Source of the DNA: Bradyrhizobium sp. ISRA430
GTDB taxonomy: Bacteria > Pseudomonadota > Alphaproteobacteria > Rhizobiales > Xanthobacteraceae
Direction of reading: 5' to 3'
NCBI RefSeq assembly: GCF_029909975.1
Contig: NZ_CP094516.1
Location: 62,001-126,000 of the forward strand
DNA length: 64,000 bases
The notes beneath the pieces were generated by a model. The model did no database searches. It was not told where the DNA came from and was given only the letters and a program-made list of their open reading frames with translations. Of the stretch, positions 47,065 through 55,320 are shown piece by piece (position 1 is the stretch's first letter; each line of letters starts with the position of its first letter). A program made the position numbers and the translations under genes.

Positions 47065-48435
47065 TCACGCCGCGAGCGGGATCGTGGCGGCCACGCTGAG
47101 GCCGCGCGTTGCGGGGAGGATCGACAGCGAGCCGCCGGCCGCCGCAACGCGCTCGCGAATGCCGGTGAGGCCAAAGCCCGCGGAGCGCGCCACCTGCTCG
47201 GCATCGCCGCCGCCGTCATCTTCCACCCGGATCACGAGCGCATCGTCTGCTCCCGAACGGCGCTCGATCCGCAACGAGATCTCGCGCGCCGCGCTGTGGC
47301 GCAGCGCGTTGGTCAGGCATTCCTGGGCGACGCGATAGGCGGTGGTTGCGGCCGGGCCGCTGATGTCGGCGAGGTCGCCCTTGAGATCGAGCTGGATCGT
47401 CGGCTGCGTCGCGCTCTGCGAGCGCCAGCGATCGACGAGATTGACGAGGCTCGCCTCCAGCCCGAGCTCCTCGGGCAGGGGATTGCGCAGACGCTTCAGC
47501 GTATCGCGCAGCGAGGCCATGATGCGGTGGGTGGCCTGCGAGATCATGCGCGCATCCTGCGCAATGCCGTTGTCCTTGCTCTCCTTTGCGCTCGCCGTCT
47601 CGATCGTGTTGGCGAAGGCCAGGATGGCCGACAGGTTCTGCCCGAATTCGTCGTGCAGCTCGCGGGCCAGCGCGCGACGTTCGTCGTCGCGGATCTCGAT
47701 CAGGCGCCTTGTCAGGGCTGCGCGCTGCTCGGTCGCCTCTTCCAGCCGGCCGCCGAGCTCGCCCACGGCCTTGCCGATCATTGCGAGCTCCATCGAGCGG
47801 AAACGTGGCAATGGCGTGCGATACTGGCCGCGCGCCATGCGCTGCAGCGCGGTGACGATCGCGCGCGCCGGCGCCAGCGTGTGCGCGATCGCCAGCGAGG
47901 CGAGCAGCGCGATCGCCGCCGACATCAACAGCGCGACGTCAATCACGTTGAGGATGTACTCCCAGGCGAGCGAGATCGCGGCCGCTTCATCCGGGGTCGC
48001 AACAACCGTGCCGGCCGCGGCTGCGCGGGGACTAACGGGCCGCACCACCTCGGCATGGCTGCCGAGGAACGTGGGCACGATCGCTGCAAACCATCGCGGC
48101 GGCGCCTTGCCGATGCCCTGGTTCTGGCCACAGAGCGGCTTTTCGAACGCGGCCGCCGGCTGGAACTCGACGCAGACGCCAGGCGAGATCAGCTTCATCG
48201 TCTCCAGCGTGCGCCAATCGGGAACCGGCAGGAGGTGCTCGCGCATTCTGCTGCTGCGCAACAACAGCTCGCGCCAGTACAGTGCCTCCAACGCTTTCGC
48301 GACGCGCTGCGCGGATGTCGCGGTGGCGCGGTCGACGCTTCGATAGGCATCGAACGTCGCCCACACCGTCGCTGCCCCGAGGCAGAGCGCGACGATGAGA
48401 AGCAGGCGGGCGACGAGCTGGAGCACGAGACGCAT
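47065..48435 (-). CDS. NarL-type sensor histidine kinase (HisKA_3)
   Basis: A 456-residue membrane sensor. TM1 lies at residues 5-26 (LQLVARLLLIVALCLGAA), a periplasmic domain of about 130 residues with three Cys follows, and TM2 is VIDVALLMSAAIALLASLAI, then a HAMP segment. The dimerisation/phosphorylation helix is RALARELHDEFGQNLSAIL, with the His in LHDE, and the ATPase domain has RVEDDGGGDAEQ and GFGLTGIRERV. Signal unknown. ATG at 48435; upstream codons are rejected. Confidence 0.92.
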   Translation of the reverse strand: MRLVLQLVARLLLIVALCLGAATVWATFDAYRSVDRATATSAQRVAKALEALYWRELLLRSSRMREHLLPVPDWRTLETMKLISPGVCVEFQPAAAFEKPLCGQNQGIGKAPPRWFAAIVPTFLGSHAEVVRPVSPRAAAAGTVVATPDEAAAISLAWEYILNVIDVALLMSAAIALLASLAIAHTLAPARAIVTALQRMARGQYRTPLPRFRSMELAMIGKAVGELGGRLEEATEQRAALTRRLIEIRDDERRALARELHDEFGQNLSAILAFANTIETASAKESKDNGIAQDARMISQATHRIMASLRDTLKRLRNPLPEELGLEASLVNLVDRWRSQSATQPTIQLDLKGDLADISGPAATTAYRVAQECLTNALRHSAAREISLRIERRSGADDALVIRVEDDGGGDAEQVARSAGFGLTGIRERVAAAGGSLSILPATRGLSVAATIPLAA

Positions 48436-48623
48436 GCGATCACCCCCGACGTTTGCTAAGCTCACAGTAACAACGCCGCCGCGCCTTGCCAATTGCAGGG
48501 AAGGGCAGGGATGAGGCTCGGGCAAATTTCCCAAGCCAGTTTGGGCATGGCTCTTTGGACCGGGGGCGGTAATTTTGATCTAATCCGCGACGAAAGATCG
48601 TTGCAGGCCGGGAGCAATGCAGC

Positions 48624-49385
48624 ATGAGCTCGATCACGATTGGACCGACCGCACGGCAACCGGCCGACCCGTCGGAGCGGAGCGCGCTCCTGTTCTGGAT
48701 GATCTTCACCGGCCTTTCCGTCTTCGCCGTCGTCCTGTTGTGGCGGTTCGGGCTGATCCATCTGATGCTGACCTCGGACCGGACCTACATTTCGAGCGTC
48801 ATCGCGGTGCTCTACGTCGCCACCTGCGGTCACTGCTTCCTGCGGACGCGGGCGATCGCGCGTGAGGGGGCGGCGGCGCGGCGCTGCCGCACGGTGCTGG
48901 CGGCGGCCGGTGGCAGCAAGGCGCTCGAGGCCGGCGGGGCCTCGCTGCCACGCGGGCTGGTGCGGGATCACATCGAAAGCCTGGTGACGAAGGCCGCCGC
49001 GCAGGACTACCGGCCGGTCGACCAGACCCTGCTGCTGCGCACCCTGGCCGACCGCCTGCGCGGCTCCAATGGTTTCGGCGCCTTTGTCTCCGACACGCTG
49101 ATGAAGCTCGGCCTGCTCGGCACCATCATCGGCTTCATCATCATGCTGGCGCCGATCGCCGGCCTGGACGCCGCCGACAAGGTCGCGATGCGGTCTTCGA
49201 TGGGGCTGATGAGCGACGGCATGGCGGTTGCCATGTACACGACGCTTGCGGGCCTCGTCGGCTCGATCTTGGTCCGCATCCAATATTACATGCTCGATGC
49301 GGCGACCCAGCGGGTGTTCTCGGATGCCGTGGTGCTGACCGAGACCTATGTCACGCCGGCTCTGGAACGCCGTCATGCTGGATGA
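48624..49385 (+). CDS. MotA/TolQ/ExbB-family ion channel-like protein
   Basis: A 253-residue four-helix membrane protein. Predicted helices: 21-42, 55-74, 158-181 and 199-218. The third and fourth carry the family pattern: LMKLGLLGTIIGFIIMLAP and SDGMAVAMYTTLAGLVGSIL, with the paired Thr typical of TolQ/ExbB/MotA. A cytoplasmic loop of about 80 residues lies between helices 2 and 3. ATG follows GGGAGCAATGCAGC. It overlaps the next gene by 11 bases. No standard MotB, ExbD or TolR lies nearby; see the next gene. Confidence 0.82.
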   Translation: MSSITIGPTARQPADPSERSALLFWMIFTGLSVFAVVLLWRFGLIHLMLTSDRTYISSVIAVLYVATCGHCFLRTRAIAREGAAARRCRTVLAAAGGSKALEAGGASLPRGLVRDHIESLVTKAAAQDYRPVDQTLLLRTLADRLRGSNGFGAFVSDTLMKLGLLGTIIGFIIMLAPIAGLDAADKVAMRSSMGLMSDGMAVAMYTTLAGLVGSILVRIQYYMLDAATQRVFSDAVVLTETYVTPALERRHAG

Positions 49386-50046
49386 TTTCGGTCTCTATCC
49401 GCGCGAGGAGCCGTTCGATCCGCTGGGCGTGATGCTGTTCAAGGCGCTCCAGGTGATCGCCTTCCTGTTCTTCCTCGCCCTGCTCGCGGTCTCCCCGGAT
49501 TCCAAAGACGGCAAGATCGACTCCAAAGCCGAGTTCATGATCACGCTGGACTGGCCGGACAATCACCCCGACGATCTCGACCTGTTCGTGCAGGATCCCG
49601 CTGGCAACATCGCCTGGTACCGGCACCGCGAGGCCGGCTTCCTCACGCTCGACCGCGATGACCGTGGCGGCGCCAACGATTTCATCATGGTCAACGGCAA
49701 GAAGATCGCGTCGCCGATCCGCGAGGAGATCGTCACGGTGCGCGGCATCGTCGCCGGCGAATACACCGTCAACGTCTCCCACTTCGTGGCGACGACCGGC
49801 GAGCCTGTCCAAGCGAACGTGAAGGTGCAAAAGCTTAATCCGACCGCGCAGGTGATCTTCGACAACAAATTCACGCTCGATCACACCGGCGACGAGAAGA
49901 CGGCGGTGCGGTTCCGGCTCGATGCCGAGGGCAAGGTGGTCAACGTCGACCAGCGGCCGAAATCGCTGCTGGAGACGTTCCGCAGCAGTTGGCGCAACGG
50001 CGGCGACGTCGATCCGAAGACCGGTGTGAGGATACGCCGTGAGTGA
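49375..50046 (+). CDS. Single-pass membrane protein with YfaP/DUF2135-like domain
   Basis: 223 residues. A short cytoplasmic start with Asp15 (EEPFDPLG) leads into one TM helix (residues 18-40, VMLFKALQVIAFLFFLALL), then an extracytoplasmic beta-rich domain: FMITLDWPDNHPDDLDLFVQ, DPAGNIAWYRHREAGF, RGGANDFIMVNG, VAGEYTVNVSHF. This resembles the YfaP/DUF2135 type of calcium-binding-like beta domain. Topology (short inside end, acidic residue, one TM, large outside domain) is that of ExbD/MotB partners. Translationally coupled to the channel gene. Function inferred only. Confidence 0.65.
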   Translation: MLDDFGLYPREEPFDPLGVMLFKALQVIAFLFFLALLAVSPDSKDGKIDSKAEFMITLDWPDNHPDDLDLFVQDPAGNIAWYRHREAGFLTLDRDDRGGANDFIMVNGKKIASPIREEIVTVRGIVAGEYTVNVSHFVATTGEPVQANVKVQKLNPTAQVIFDNKFTLDHTGDEKTAVRFRLDAEGKVVNVDQRPKSLLETFRSSWRNGGDVDPKTGVRIRRE

Positions 50047-50644
50047 TCTGCAACTGGTCATCCTGACGCTGTCGGTCGCCTACGCCGTGATCGGCGCGCT
50101 GCTGCTGGTCGTGCTGGTCTATGCGCGCCTGCACTGGTCGCTGAAGGCGGTCGCAGTGGTCGTGACCAGCGTGTTCTATGTCGTCAGCTTCGGGGGCATG
50201 CGCGGGCTGCTCGGCTGGGCCAGCGCCGAGCGGATGCCGACCTCCTTCAAGCTGCTCCAGGCGCGCATCGTCGAGCCGCATTCGCTCGAGGGCGACCCCG
50301 GCTCGATCTATTTCTGGGTCGAGGAGCTCGACGAGGACAATCGCCCGAGCGGCATCCCACGGGCCTTCCGCGTGCCCTACAACGATAGGCTGGCCGACAA
50401 GACCCACACGGCGCAGAACGAGATCGCGGCAGGGCATCCGCAAGGCGGCCGCGCCGCCGATTTCGGCGGTGGCGAGGGCAGCTTGATCGACATGGTCCGG
50501 GAATATGTGACGCCCAAGACCATCCTCGAGACCAGCGGGGGCGATTCTTCGACCGGCGAATTCAATGCTCCGCCCGCCGGTGCGCAGGGCGCCGTGTTCA
50601 CACCGCTGCCGCCGCCCCGGATGCCGCCGAAGGACGAGCAATAG
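50039..50644 (+). CDS. Two-pass membrane protein, unknown function
   Basis: 201 residues. TM1 about 5-28 (LVILTLSVAYAVIGALLLVV) and TM2 about 35-57, then a soluble region with SIYFWVEELDEDNRPSGIPR and FRVPYNDRLADKTHTAQNE, and a Pro/Gly-rich end. GTG start overlapping the previous gene by 8 bases. Not recognised as a named family; it seems a regular member of this gene run. Confidence 0.65.
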   Translation: MSDLQLVILTLSVAYAVIGALLLVVLVYARLHWSLKAVAVVVTSVFYVVSFGGMRGLLGWASAERMPTSFKLLQARIVEPHSLEGDPGSIYFWVEELDEDNRPSGIPRAFRVPYNDRLADKTHTAQNEIAAGHPQGGRAADFGGGEGSLIDMVREYVTPKTILETSGGDSSTGEFNAPPAGAQGAVFTPLPPPRMPPKDEQ

Positions 50645-50764
50645 GCTCTCCACCGCTGCGACAGCAGGGCGCGCTGGAAAGCAGCCCCGCGCTGGCGCAT
50701 CTTGTTGATGTCCCTCAAATTGGCTTTATCGGCTTCCAGATAGCCTTTCGAGGGTGGAGGGTGC

Positions 50765-51505
50765 GTGCTCCTAGCTGTCTTCTCGGATATCCACGGCAAC
50801 CGGCAGGCTTTCGATGCCTGCCTGAAGGCCGCGCGGGCGCGCGGCGCCGAGCGGATTGTGCTGCTCGGCGATCTCGTCGGCTATGGCGCCGACCCCGAAT
50901 GGGTGGTGGATACCGCGATGGAGCTGGTCGCCCATGGCGCCATCGCGGTGCGCGGCAATCACGACCAGGCAGTGAATTCGTCGGCCGAGACCATGAATGC
51001 CGCGGCGCAGATCGCGATCGAATGGACGCGGGGGCGGCTCGACACCGCGCAGCGCCGGTTCCTCGCTGAGCTGCCGATGCTCGTTGAGGACGGCGACCGT
51101 CTGTTCGTACACTCGGAAGCCTCGAGTCCCAAGCGCTGGAACTATATCCGCTCGACGGCGGACGCCGCCAAGAGCCTGATATCGACGCCCGCGCACGTCA
51201 CCTTCTGCGGCCATATCCACCGGCCCGCGCTCTATTCGATGTCGGTGACGGCGAAGATGACGAGCCTCGTGCCAAAGACCGACGTCTCCGTGCCGCTGCT
51301 GCGCGGGCGGCAATGGCTCGCCGTGCTCGGCGCCGTCGGCCAGCCGCGCGACGGCGATCCGTCGGCGGCCTTCGTATTGTTCGACACGGTCTCGTGCGAG
51401 ATCACCTATTGCCGCGCGCCCTATGACATCGCGAGCGCGGCGAACCGAATCCGCGAAAACGGCCTGCCGCCCTGGCTGGCCGACCGCCTGTCGGAAGGAC
51501 GCTGA
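50765..51505 (+). CDS. Calcineurin-like metallophosphoesterase
   Basis: 246 residues with all phosphoesterase motifs in order: FSDIHGNRQAF (D-x-H), VLLGDLVGYGADPEW (GD), AVRGNHDQAVN (GNHD), and TFCGHIHRPALY (GHxH). Closest in look to the small YfcE/PrpE-like bacterial phosphatases. GTG start at 50765 after GGTGGAGGGTGC. It lies 5 bases before the kinase gene, so it may dephosphorylate what that kinase modifies; nucleotide or phosphodiester substrates remain possible. Confidence 0.88.
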   Translation: MLLAVFSDIHGNRQAFDACLKAARARGAERIVLLGDLVGYGADPEWVVDTAMELVAHGAIAVRGNHDQAVNSSAETMNAAAQIAIEWTRGRLDTAQRRFLAELPMLVEDGDRLFVHSEASSPKRWNYIRSTADAAKSLISTPAHVTFCGHIHRPALYSMSVTAKMTSLVPKTDVSVPLLRGRQWLAVLGAVGQPRDGDPSAAFVLFDTVSCEITYCRAPYDIASAANRIRENGLPPWLADRLSEGR

Positions 51506-51510
51506 CGGCG

Positions 51511-52950
51511 ATGCCGAAACCTCTGGTCAAGCCCGGCGCGGAGATCGACGGCTACACCATCGGCGAGGGCGTCCATGCCGGCGGCATGGCGACGCTGTGG
51601 ACCGTCACTCATCCCGGCATCGACGTGCCGCTGCTGATGAAGATCCCGCGGGTGTCCGAGGGCGAGGACCCCGCGGCGATCGTCTCCTTCGAGATGGAGA
51701 TGATGATCCTGCCGAGGCTTGCGGGACGCCACGTGCCCACGTGTTTCGGCACCGGCGATTTCGCCCACCAGGCCTATGTCGTCATCGAGCGTATTCCGGG
51801 GACCACGCTTTACAAGCGGCTGCCCGACCTGCCGCTGCCCTACGACGAGGCGCGGCTGCTCGTTGCGAAAATCGCGACCGCGCTCGCCGACCTGCACCGG
51901 CAGAACGTGATCCATCACGACGTCAAGCCGAGCAGCATCATGTTCCGCGACAGTGGCGAGGCGGTGTTGATCGACTACGGCCTGTCGCACCACAATCATC
52001 TGCCGGACCTGTTGCAGGAGGAGTTCCGCCTGCCTTACGGCACCGCTCCCTACATGGCGCCGGAACGGCTCTTGGGCGTGCGCGACGATCCGCGCAGTGA
52101 TCTGTTTTCGCTCGGCGTGCTGCTCTATTTCTTCACCACCGGCGAGCGGCCGTTCGGCGAGGGCGAGACGTTGCGCGCGATGCGGCGCCGGCTGTGGCGC
52201 GATCCGCATCCGCCGCGCAAGCTGCGCCCCGACTATCCGCCCTGGCTCCAGGAGGTGGTGCTGCGCTGTCTGGAGATCGAACCGGTCTGGCGCTATCCGA
52301 CCGCGGCCCAGCTTGCCTTCGACCTTGCCCATCCCGACCAGATCAAGCTCACCGCGCGCTCGGAGCGGTTGAAGCGCGATCCCCTCGGCGTCGCCTGGCG
52401 GCGCCGCTTCAACCAGGGCGTCACGCAGCCGCGCGCGAAAGCCGATGTCGCGGCGCAGATTGCATCGAGCCCGATCCTCGCGGTCGCGCTCGACACCGCG
52501 GAAGGCGCGCCCGAGCTGAACGAAGCACTGCGTGTCACGACCGAACGCATTCTCGCGACGCTCCCGTCGGCGCGGCTTGCCTGCGTCAATGTGCTGAAAC
52601 TCAACCGCATCGCCATCGACCGGACACTGGACGAGCAGGGCTCAAACAAGCATATCGATCGCCTGGTGGCGCTCAGACACTGGGCCACTCCGCTCAAGCT
52701 GGATGAGAGCCGGCTATCGGTTCACGTGCTGGAGGCCGTCGATCCCGCCGCGGCGCTTTTGGAGTTCGCCGAGGTCAACCAGGTCGATCATGTCATCATC
52801 GGCGCGCGGCAGGGCTCGTTCAGGCGCACGCTGCTCGGCAGCGTCTCGGCCAAGGTAGCTGCGGAAGCGACCTGTACCGTCACCGTGGTGCGGCCGCCGC
52901 GGATGGCTGCGGATGCGGCAGAGGCGGATGTGGGCGAGGCGGCGGGATAG
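51511..52950 (+). CDS. Serine/threonine protein kinase fused to a universal stress protein domain
   Basis: 479 residues. A Hanks-type kinase domain (about 12-280) has Lys44 in LLMKIPRV, the catalytic loop HHDVKPSSIMF with Asp137 and Lys139, DYG (Asp155) instead of DFG, and YMAPERL. Ser142 stands where most active kinases have the metal-binding Asn. A UspA-like domain (about 320-470) ends with VDHVIIGARQGSFRRTLLGS and VSAKVAAEATCTVTVVRPP, the ATP-binding glycine pattern. No transmembrane segment. Last gene of a five-gene run. Confidence 0.87.
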   Translation: MPKPLVKPGAEIDGYTIGEGVHAGGMATLWTVTHPGIDVPLLMKIPRVSEGEDPAAIVSFEMEMMILPRLAGRHVPTCFGTGDFAHQAYVVIERIPGTTLYKRLPDLPLPYDEARLLVAKIATALADLHRQNVIHHDVKPSSIMFRDSGEAVLIDYGLSHHNHLPDLLQEEFRLPYGTAPYMAPERLLGVRDDPRSDLFSLGVLLYFFTTGERPFGEGETLRAMRRRLWRDPHPPRKLRPDYPPWLQEVVLRCLEIEPVWRYPTAAQLAFDLAHPDQIKLTARSERLKRDPLGVAWRRRFNQGVTQPRAKADVAAQIASSPILAVALDTAEGAPELNEALRVTTERILATLPSARLACVNVLKLNRIAIDRTLDEQGSNKHIDRLVALRHWATPLKLDESRLSVHVLEAVDPAAALLEFAEVNQVDHVIIGARQGSFRRTLLGSVSAKVAAEATCTVTVVRPPRMAADAAEADVGEAAG

Positions 52951-52970
52951 CGCTTCGCCCACAGGCTGGG

Positions 52971-53162
52971 TCAGGCCGGGTGGCCCGCGTGAGGGGCGCG
53001 CTTGCGGCGGATGGGCCAGGAGAAGTGCGGACCGGCTTCGCTATGATCTGCGCTGCCGCCGAAGTACTGGATGATCTCGCGGCAGGGCTCGCAATTGAAG
53101 AGGCTGCGCGAAGCGGTCGCCTTGGTCATTTCCTTCAGGCAGTTCGGGCAGTGCGGTTGCAT
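52971..53162 (-). CDS. Small zinc-ribbon-like protein
   Basis: 63 residues. MQPHCPNCLKEMTKATASRS and LFNCEPCREIIQYFG give two Cys pairs (CPNC and CEPC) that could bind one zinc. The tail is basic and His-rich. It begins 3 bases after the stop of the tiny membrane protein gene, so they form a two-gene unit. Function unknown. Confidence 0.62.
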   Translation of the reverse strand: MQPHCPNCLKEMTKATASRSLFNCEPCREIIQYFGGSADHSEAGPHFSWPIRRKRAPHAGHPA

Positions 53163-53165
53163 CAG

Positions 53166-53294
53166 TCAGTCCAAAAAAGTTCGATGCCGGATGCTGCGTG
53201 CGGCCTTCACCGGCCCGGCCGATGGGCCAAAAACGACAAATGCACTAAAACCAAGCCACAACGCCACGCCAGTCCATACCAGGGTTGTCGTCAT
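53166..53294 (-). CDS. Tiny single-pass membrane protein
   Basis: 42 residues with one helix: MTTTLVWTGVALWLGFSAFV then VFGPSAGPVKAAR and a basic end. ATG at 53294 with GGCGGGAGCACATC ahead. Paired with the zinc-ribbon gene after a 3-base gap. Family not recognised; the clean ribosome binding site and the membrane pattern support a real gene. Confidence 0.5.
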   Translation of the reverse strand: MTTTLVWTGVALWLGFSAFVVFGPSAGPVKAARSIRHRTFLD

Positions 53295-53455
53295 GATGTG
53301 CTCCCGCCAAACAGGCAAGACCCACTTGAAGTGATTTGTGCGAATCAGGGAAGTCCGGAGGAGTACGGACTTAGGTTGTAATTTTAAGGATTGCGCGCTG
53401 CATCGCGGCTGGAGCCGCGGCTCTCTTGCATCGCGCATGTCGAGCTTGATGCGGC

Positions 53456-54157
53456 TCAGATCGCTTCGCCGCGCGCTCCGAGCGCGGCGTTACGGATCGC
53501 GGCGATGTTGGTCTTGTAGGCTTCCTGCGTGCCGCCCCTGAACACCGAGGTGCCGGCGACGAACGCGTTGGCGCCGGCGGCGGCCAGCGCGCCGGCGACG
53601 TCGGGGCCGACACCGCCATCAACCTCGATGTCGATCGGGCGGCCCGCGGTCATCGCGCGGATATCGCGGATCTTGCCGATCGCGGAGGGGATGAAGGCCT
53701 GGCCGCCGAAGCCGGGATTGACCGACATCACCAGCACGAGGTCGATCAGGTCGAGGACGTATTCGAGCGCGCTGATCGGTGTGCCCGGGTTGAGCGAGAC
53801 GCCGGCCTTCTTGCCGAGCGCGCGGATCGCCTGCAGGGAGCGGTGCAGATGCGGACCTGCCTCGGCATGCACGGTGATGTGGTCGCAGCCCGCTTTCGCG
53901 AACGCTTCGAGATAGGGGTCGCAGGGCGAGATCATCAGATGCGCGTCGAAGATCTTCTTCGTATGCGGGCGCATCGCCTTGATGATGTCGGGGCCGTAGG
54001 AAATGTTGGGCACGAAATGCCCGTCCATCACGTCGAGATGGATCCAGTCCGCACCGGCCGCGTCCACCGCGCGGACCTCTTCGCCGAGCCTGGAGAAATC
54101 CGAGGCCAGGATGGAGGGCGCGATCGCCAGGGGGCGGGGGCTGAGGGCTTGGGTCAT
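53456..54157 (-). CDS. rpe: Ribulose-phosphate 3-epimerase
   Basis: A 233-residue TIM-barrel enzyme interconverting ribulose-5-phosphate and xylulose-5-phosphate. [39 protein letters not shown] (metal His/Asp), [34 protein letters not shown] and [11 protein letters not shown] (second catalytic Asp) are all present. ATG at 54157. It stands alone and is not in a cbb operon. Confidence 0.96.
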   Translation of the reverse strand: MTQALSPRPLAIAPSILASDFSRLGEEVRAVDAAGADWIHLDVMDGHFVPNISYGPDIIKAMRPHTKKIFDAHLMISPCDPYLEAFAKAGCDHITVHAEAGPHLHRSLQAIRALGKKAGVSLNPGTPISALEYVLDLIDLVLVMSVNPGFGGQAFIPSAIGKIRDIRAMTAGRPIDIEVDGGVGPDVAGALAAAGANAFVAGTSVFRGGTQEAYKTNIAAIRNAALGARGEAI

Positions 54158-54341
54158 GGGCGTTGTTTCCCGTGGCGGCCGAAGGAGGTGAGGCCTCGCC
54201 TAACATGGGCATTTGCGCCGGGCAATGCAGGGCAGGCGTCGTTCCTGTGGGCGGAAATTTCTGCCCTCTGCGGCATGAATTGCCGATGTTCCCGGGGCTC
54301 CGAGGGCGCGGCCAAGCCGGATTTCATTGAGCTTTTCGTGC

Positions 54342-54357
54342 TGGCACGGTGCTTGCT
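54342..54357 (+). promoter_or_regulatory. Consensus sigma-54 (RpoN) promoter
   Basis: TGGCACGGTGCTTGCT matches TGGCACG-N4-TTGCW at every fixed position with the right GG-to-GC spacing. Predicted transcription start near 54369, 43 bases before the ATG of the EF-hand gene. An enhancer-binding protein site would be expected upstream toward rpe; none was recognised. Confidence 0.7.
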
Positions 54358-54411
54358 GACACAAGCGTAAGAACATTGGCCGCGGCATGCCGCATCGGTT
54401 GGAGTAGTGCA

Positions 54412-55161
54412 ATGTTGTTCGCCCTCGGTGCCGTCTCGACTGCGCTCGATGCGATCCAGTCGCTGACGAGCTCGAAATCCTCGTCGGCGCAGAAGACGGG
54501 CTTTTCGCAAGGCGCGACCAACCCGTTTGCGATCGACAGCGGCAACGGCACGAGCAGCACGGCGACCTCGTCAGTGAACTCGGGCAATTGTCCGCAGATC
54601 GCGCCGGAGACGATGAGCGCGCTGCTTGCTGCGCAAGGCCAGTCGTCGGACGGCACGAGCACGTCCGTCAGCTCGACCTCGTCGATGAGCAGGCAGGATG
54701 CGCTGAAGGATCTGTTCTCGCAGATCGATGCCGATGGCGACGGCAGTATCACCAAGTCGGAGTTCGAGAACGCACTGGGCGCGGGTGGTACCAATTTGGC
54801 GCAGGCCGATGACGTGTTCTCGAAGCTCGATGCAAATTCCGATGGCAACGTCAGCCTCGACGAGATGTCGAAGGCGCTGAAGAGCGGCCATCACGGCCAC
54901 CATCACGCCCAGGGCGCGAGCAGCTCGGGCGATGCGTCCGGCAGCTCGCAGTCGGGCGGTTCGACCTCGACCACGACGACCAACGCCGATGGCTCGACCA
55001 CCACCACGGTCACCTATGCCGACGGTTTCAAGGTGTCGACGACGGTTCCGGGCGTGTCGGGCGCCGGCAACGCAGCCTATAACTGGTTCGAGCAGATGAT
55101 GCAGCGCCAGGGGCAGGCTTCGTCCGCGACCGCATCTTCATCGATGTCGATGAGCGTGTGA
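54412..55161 (+). CDS. EF-hand calcium-binding protein, XopAW-like
   Basis: 249 residues, Ser/Thr/Gly-rich. Two canonical EF-hand loops: DADGDGSITKSEF (from Asp106) and DANSDGNVSLDEM (from Asp140), followed by a His-rich stretch (GHHGHHHAQG) and a Ser/Thr repeat. The start MLFALGAVSTALDAIQSLTS lacks a classic signal peptide. The build is that of the XopAW-like calcium-binding type III effector family widespread in Bradyrhizobium, though secretion cannot be shown from sequence. ATG at 54412 after GGAGTAGTGC. Controlled by the sigma-54 promoter upstream. Confidence 0.8.
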   Translation: MLFALGAVSTALDAIQSLTSSKSSSAQKTGFSQGATNPFAIDSGNGTSSTATSSVNSGNCPQIAPETMSALLAAQGQSSDGTSTSVSSTSSMSRQDALKDLFSQIDADGDGSITKSEFENALGAGGTNLAQADDVFSKLDANSDGNVSLDEMSKALKSGHHGHHHAQGASSSGDASGSSQSGGSTSTTTTNADGSTTTTVTYADGFKVSTTVPGVSGAGNAAYNWFEQMMQRQGQASSATASSSMSMSV

Positions 55162-55188
55162 GCCTGGGCGTCTTCCGCCAATGACGGT

Positions 55189-55292
55189 GTCATGCCCCGC
55201 GCAGGCGGGGCATCCAGTACGCCGCGGCCTCTCGATTTCACACGACCGTCTCTCGCATACTGGATCGCCCGGTCTTCGCCGGGCGATGACGC
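55189..55292. repeat. Intergenic repeat (GTCATGCCCCGC family)
   Basis: Begins GTCATGCCCCGCGCAGGCGG, contains GCATCCAGTACGCCGCGG and ATACTGGATCGCCCGG, and ends CGGGCGATGACGCG. Same family as 34754-34872. It separates the convergent EF-hand and peptidase genes. Confidence 0.75.
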
Positions 55293-55320
55293 GTGACGCG
55301 TGGGGAGAGGGGTGTCCCTA

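Noticed and set aside
48624..50046. Zorya-type phage defence (ZorA/ZorB)
   Set aside because: The MotA-like protein is short, without the long coiled tail of ZorA. The partner has a YfaP-like domain, not an OmpA-like one, and no ZorC/D/E helicase or nuclease is near.
54320..54345. tts box (TtsI site) before the EF-hand gene
   Set aside because: GAGCTTTTCGTGCTGG resembles the central GCTTTTCG of tts boxes, but the flanking half-sites do not match. The adjacent sigma-54 promoter explains the region better.
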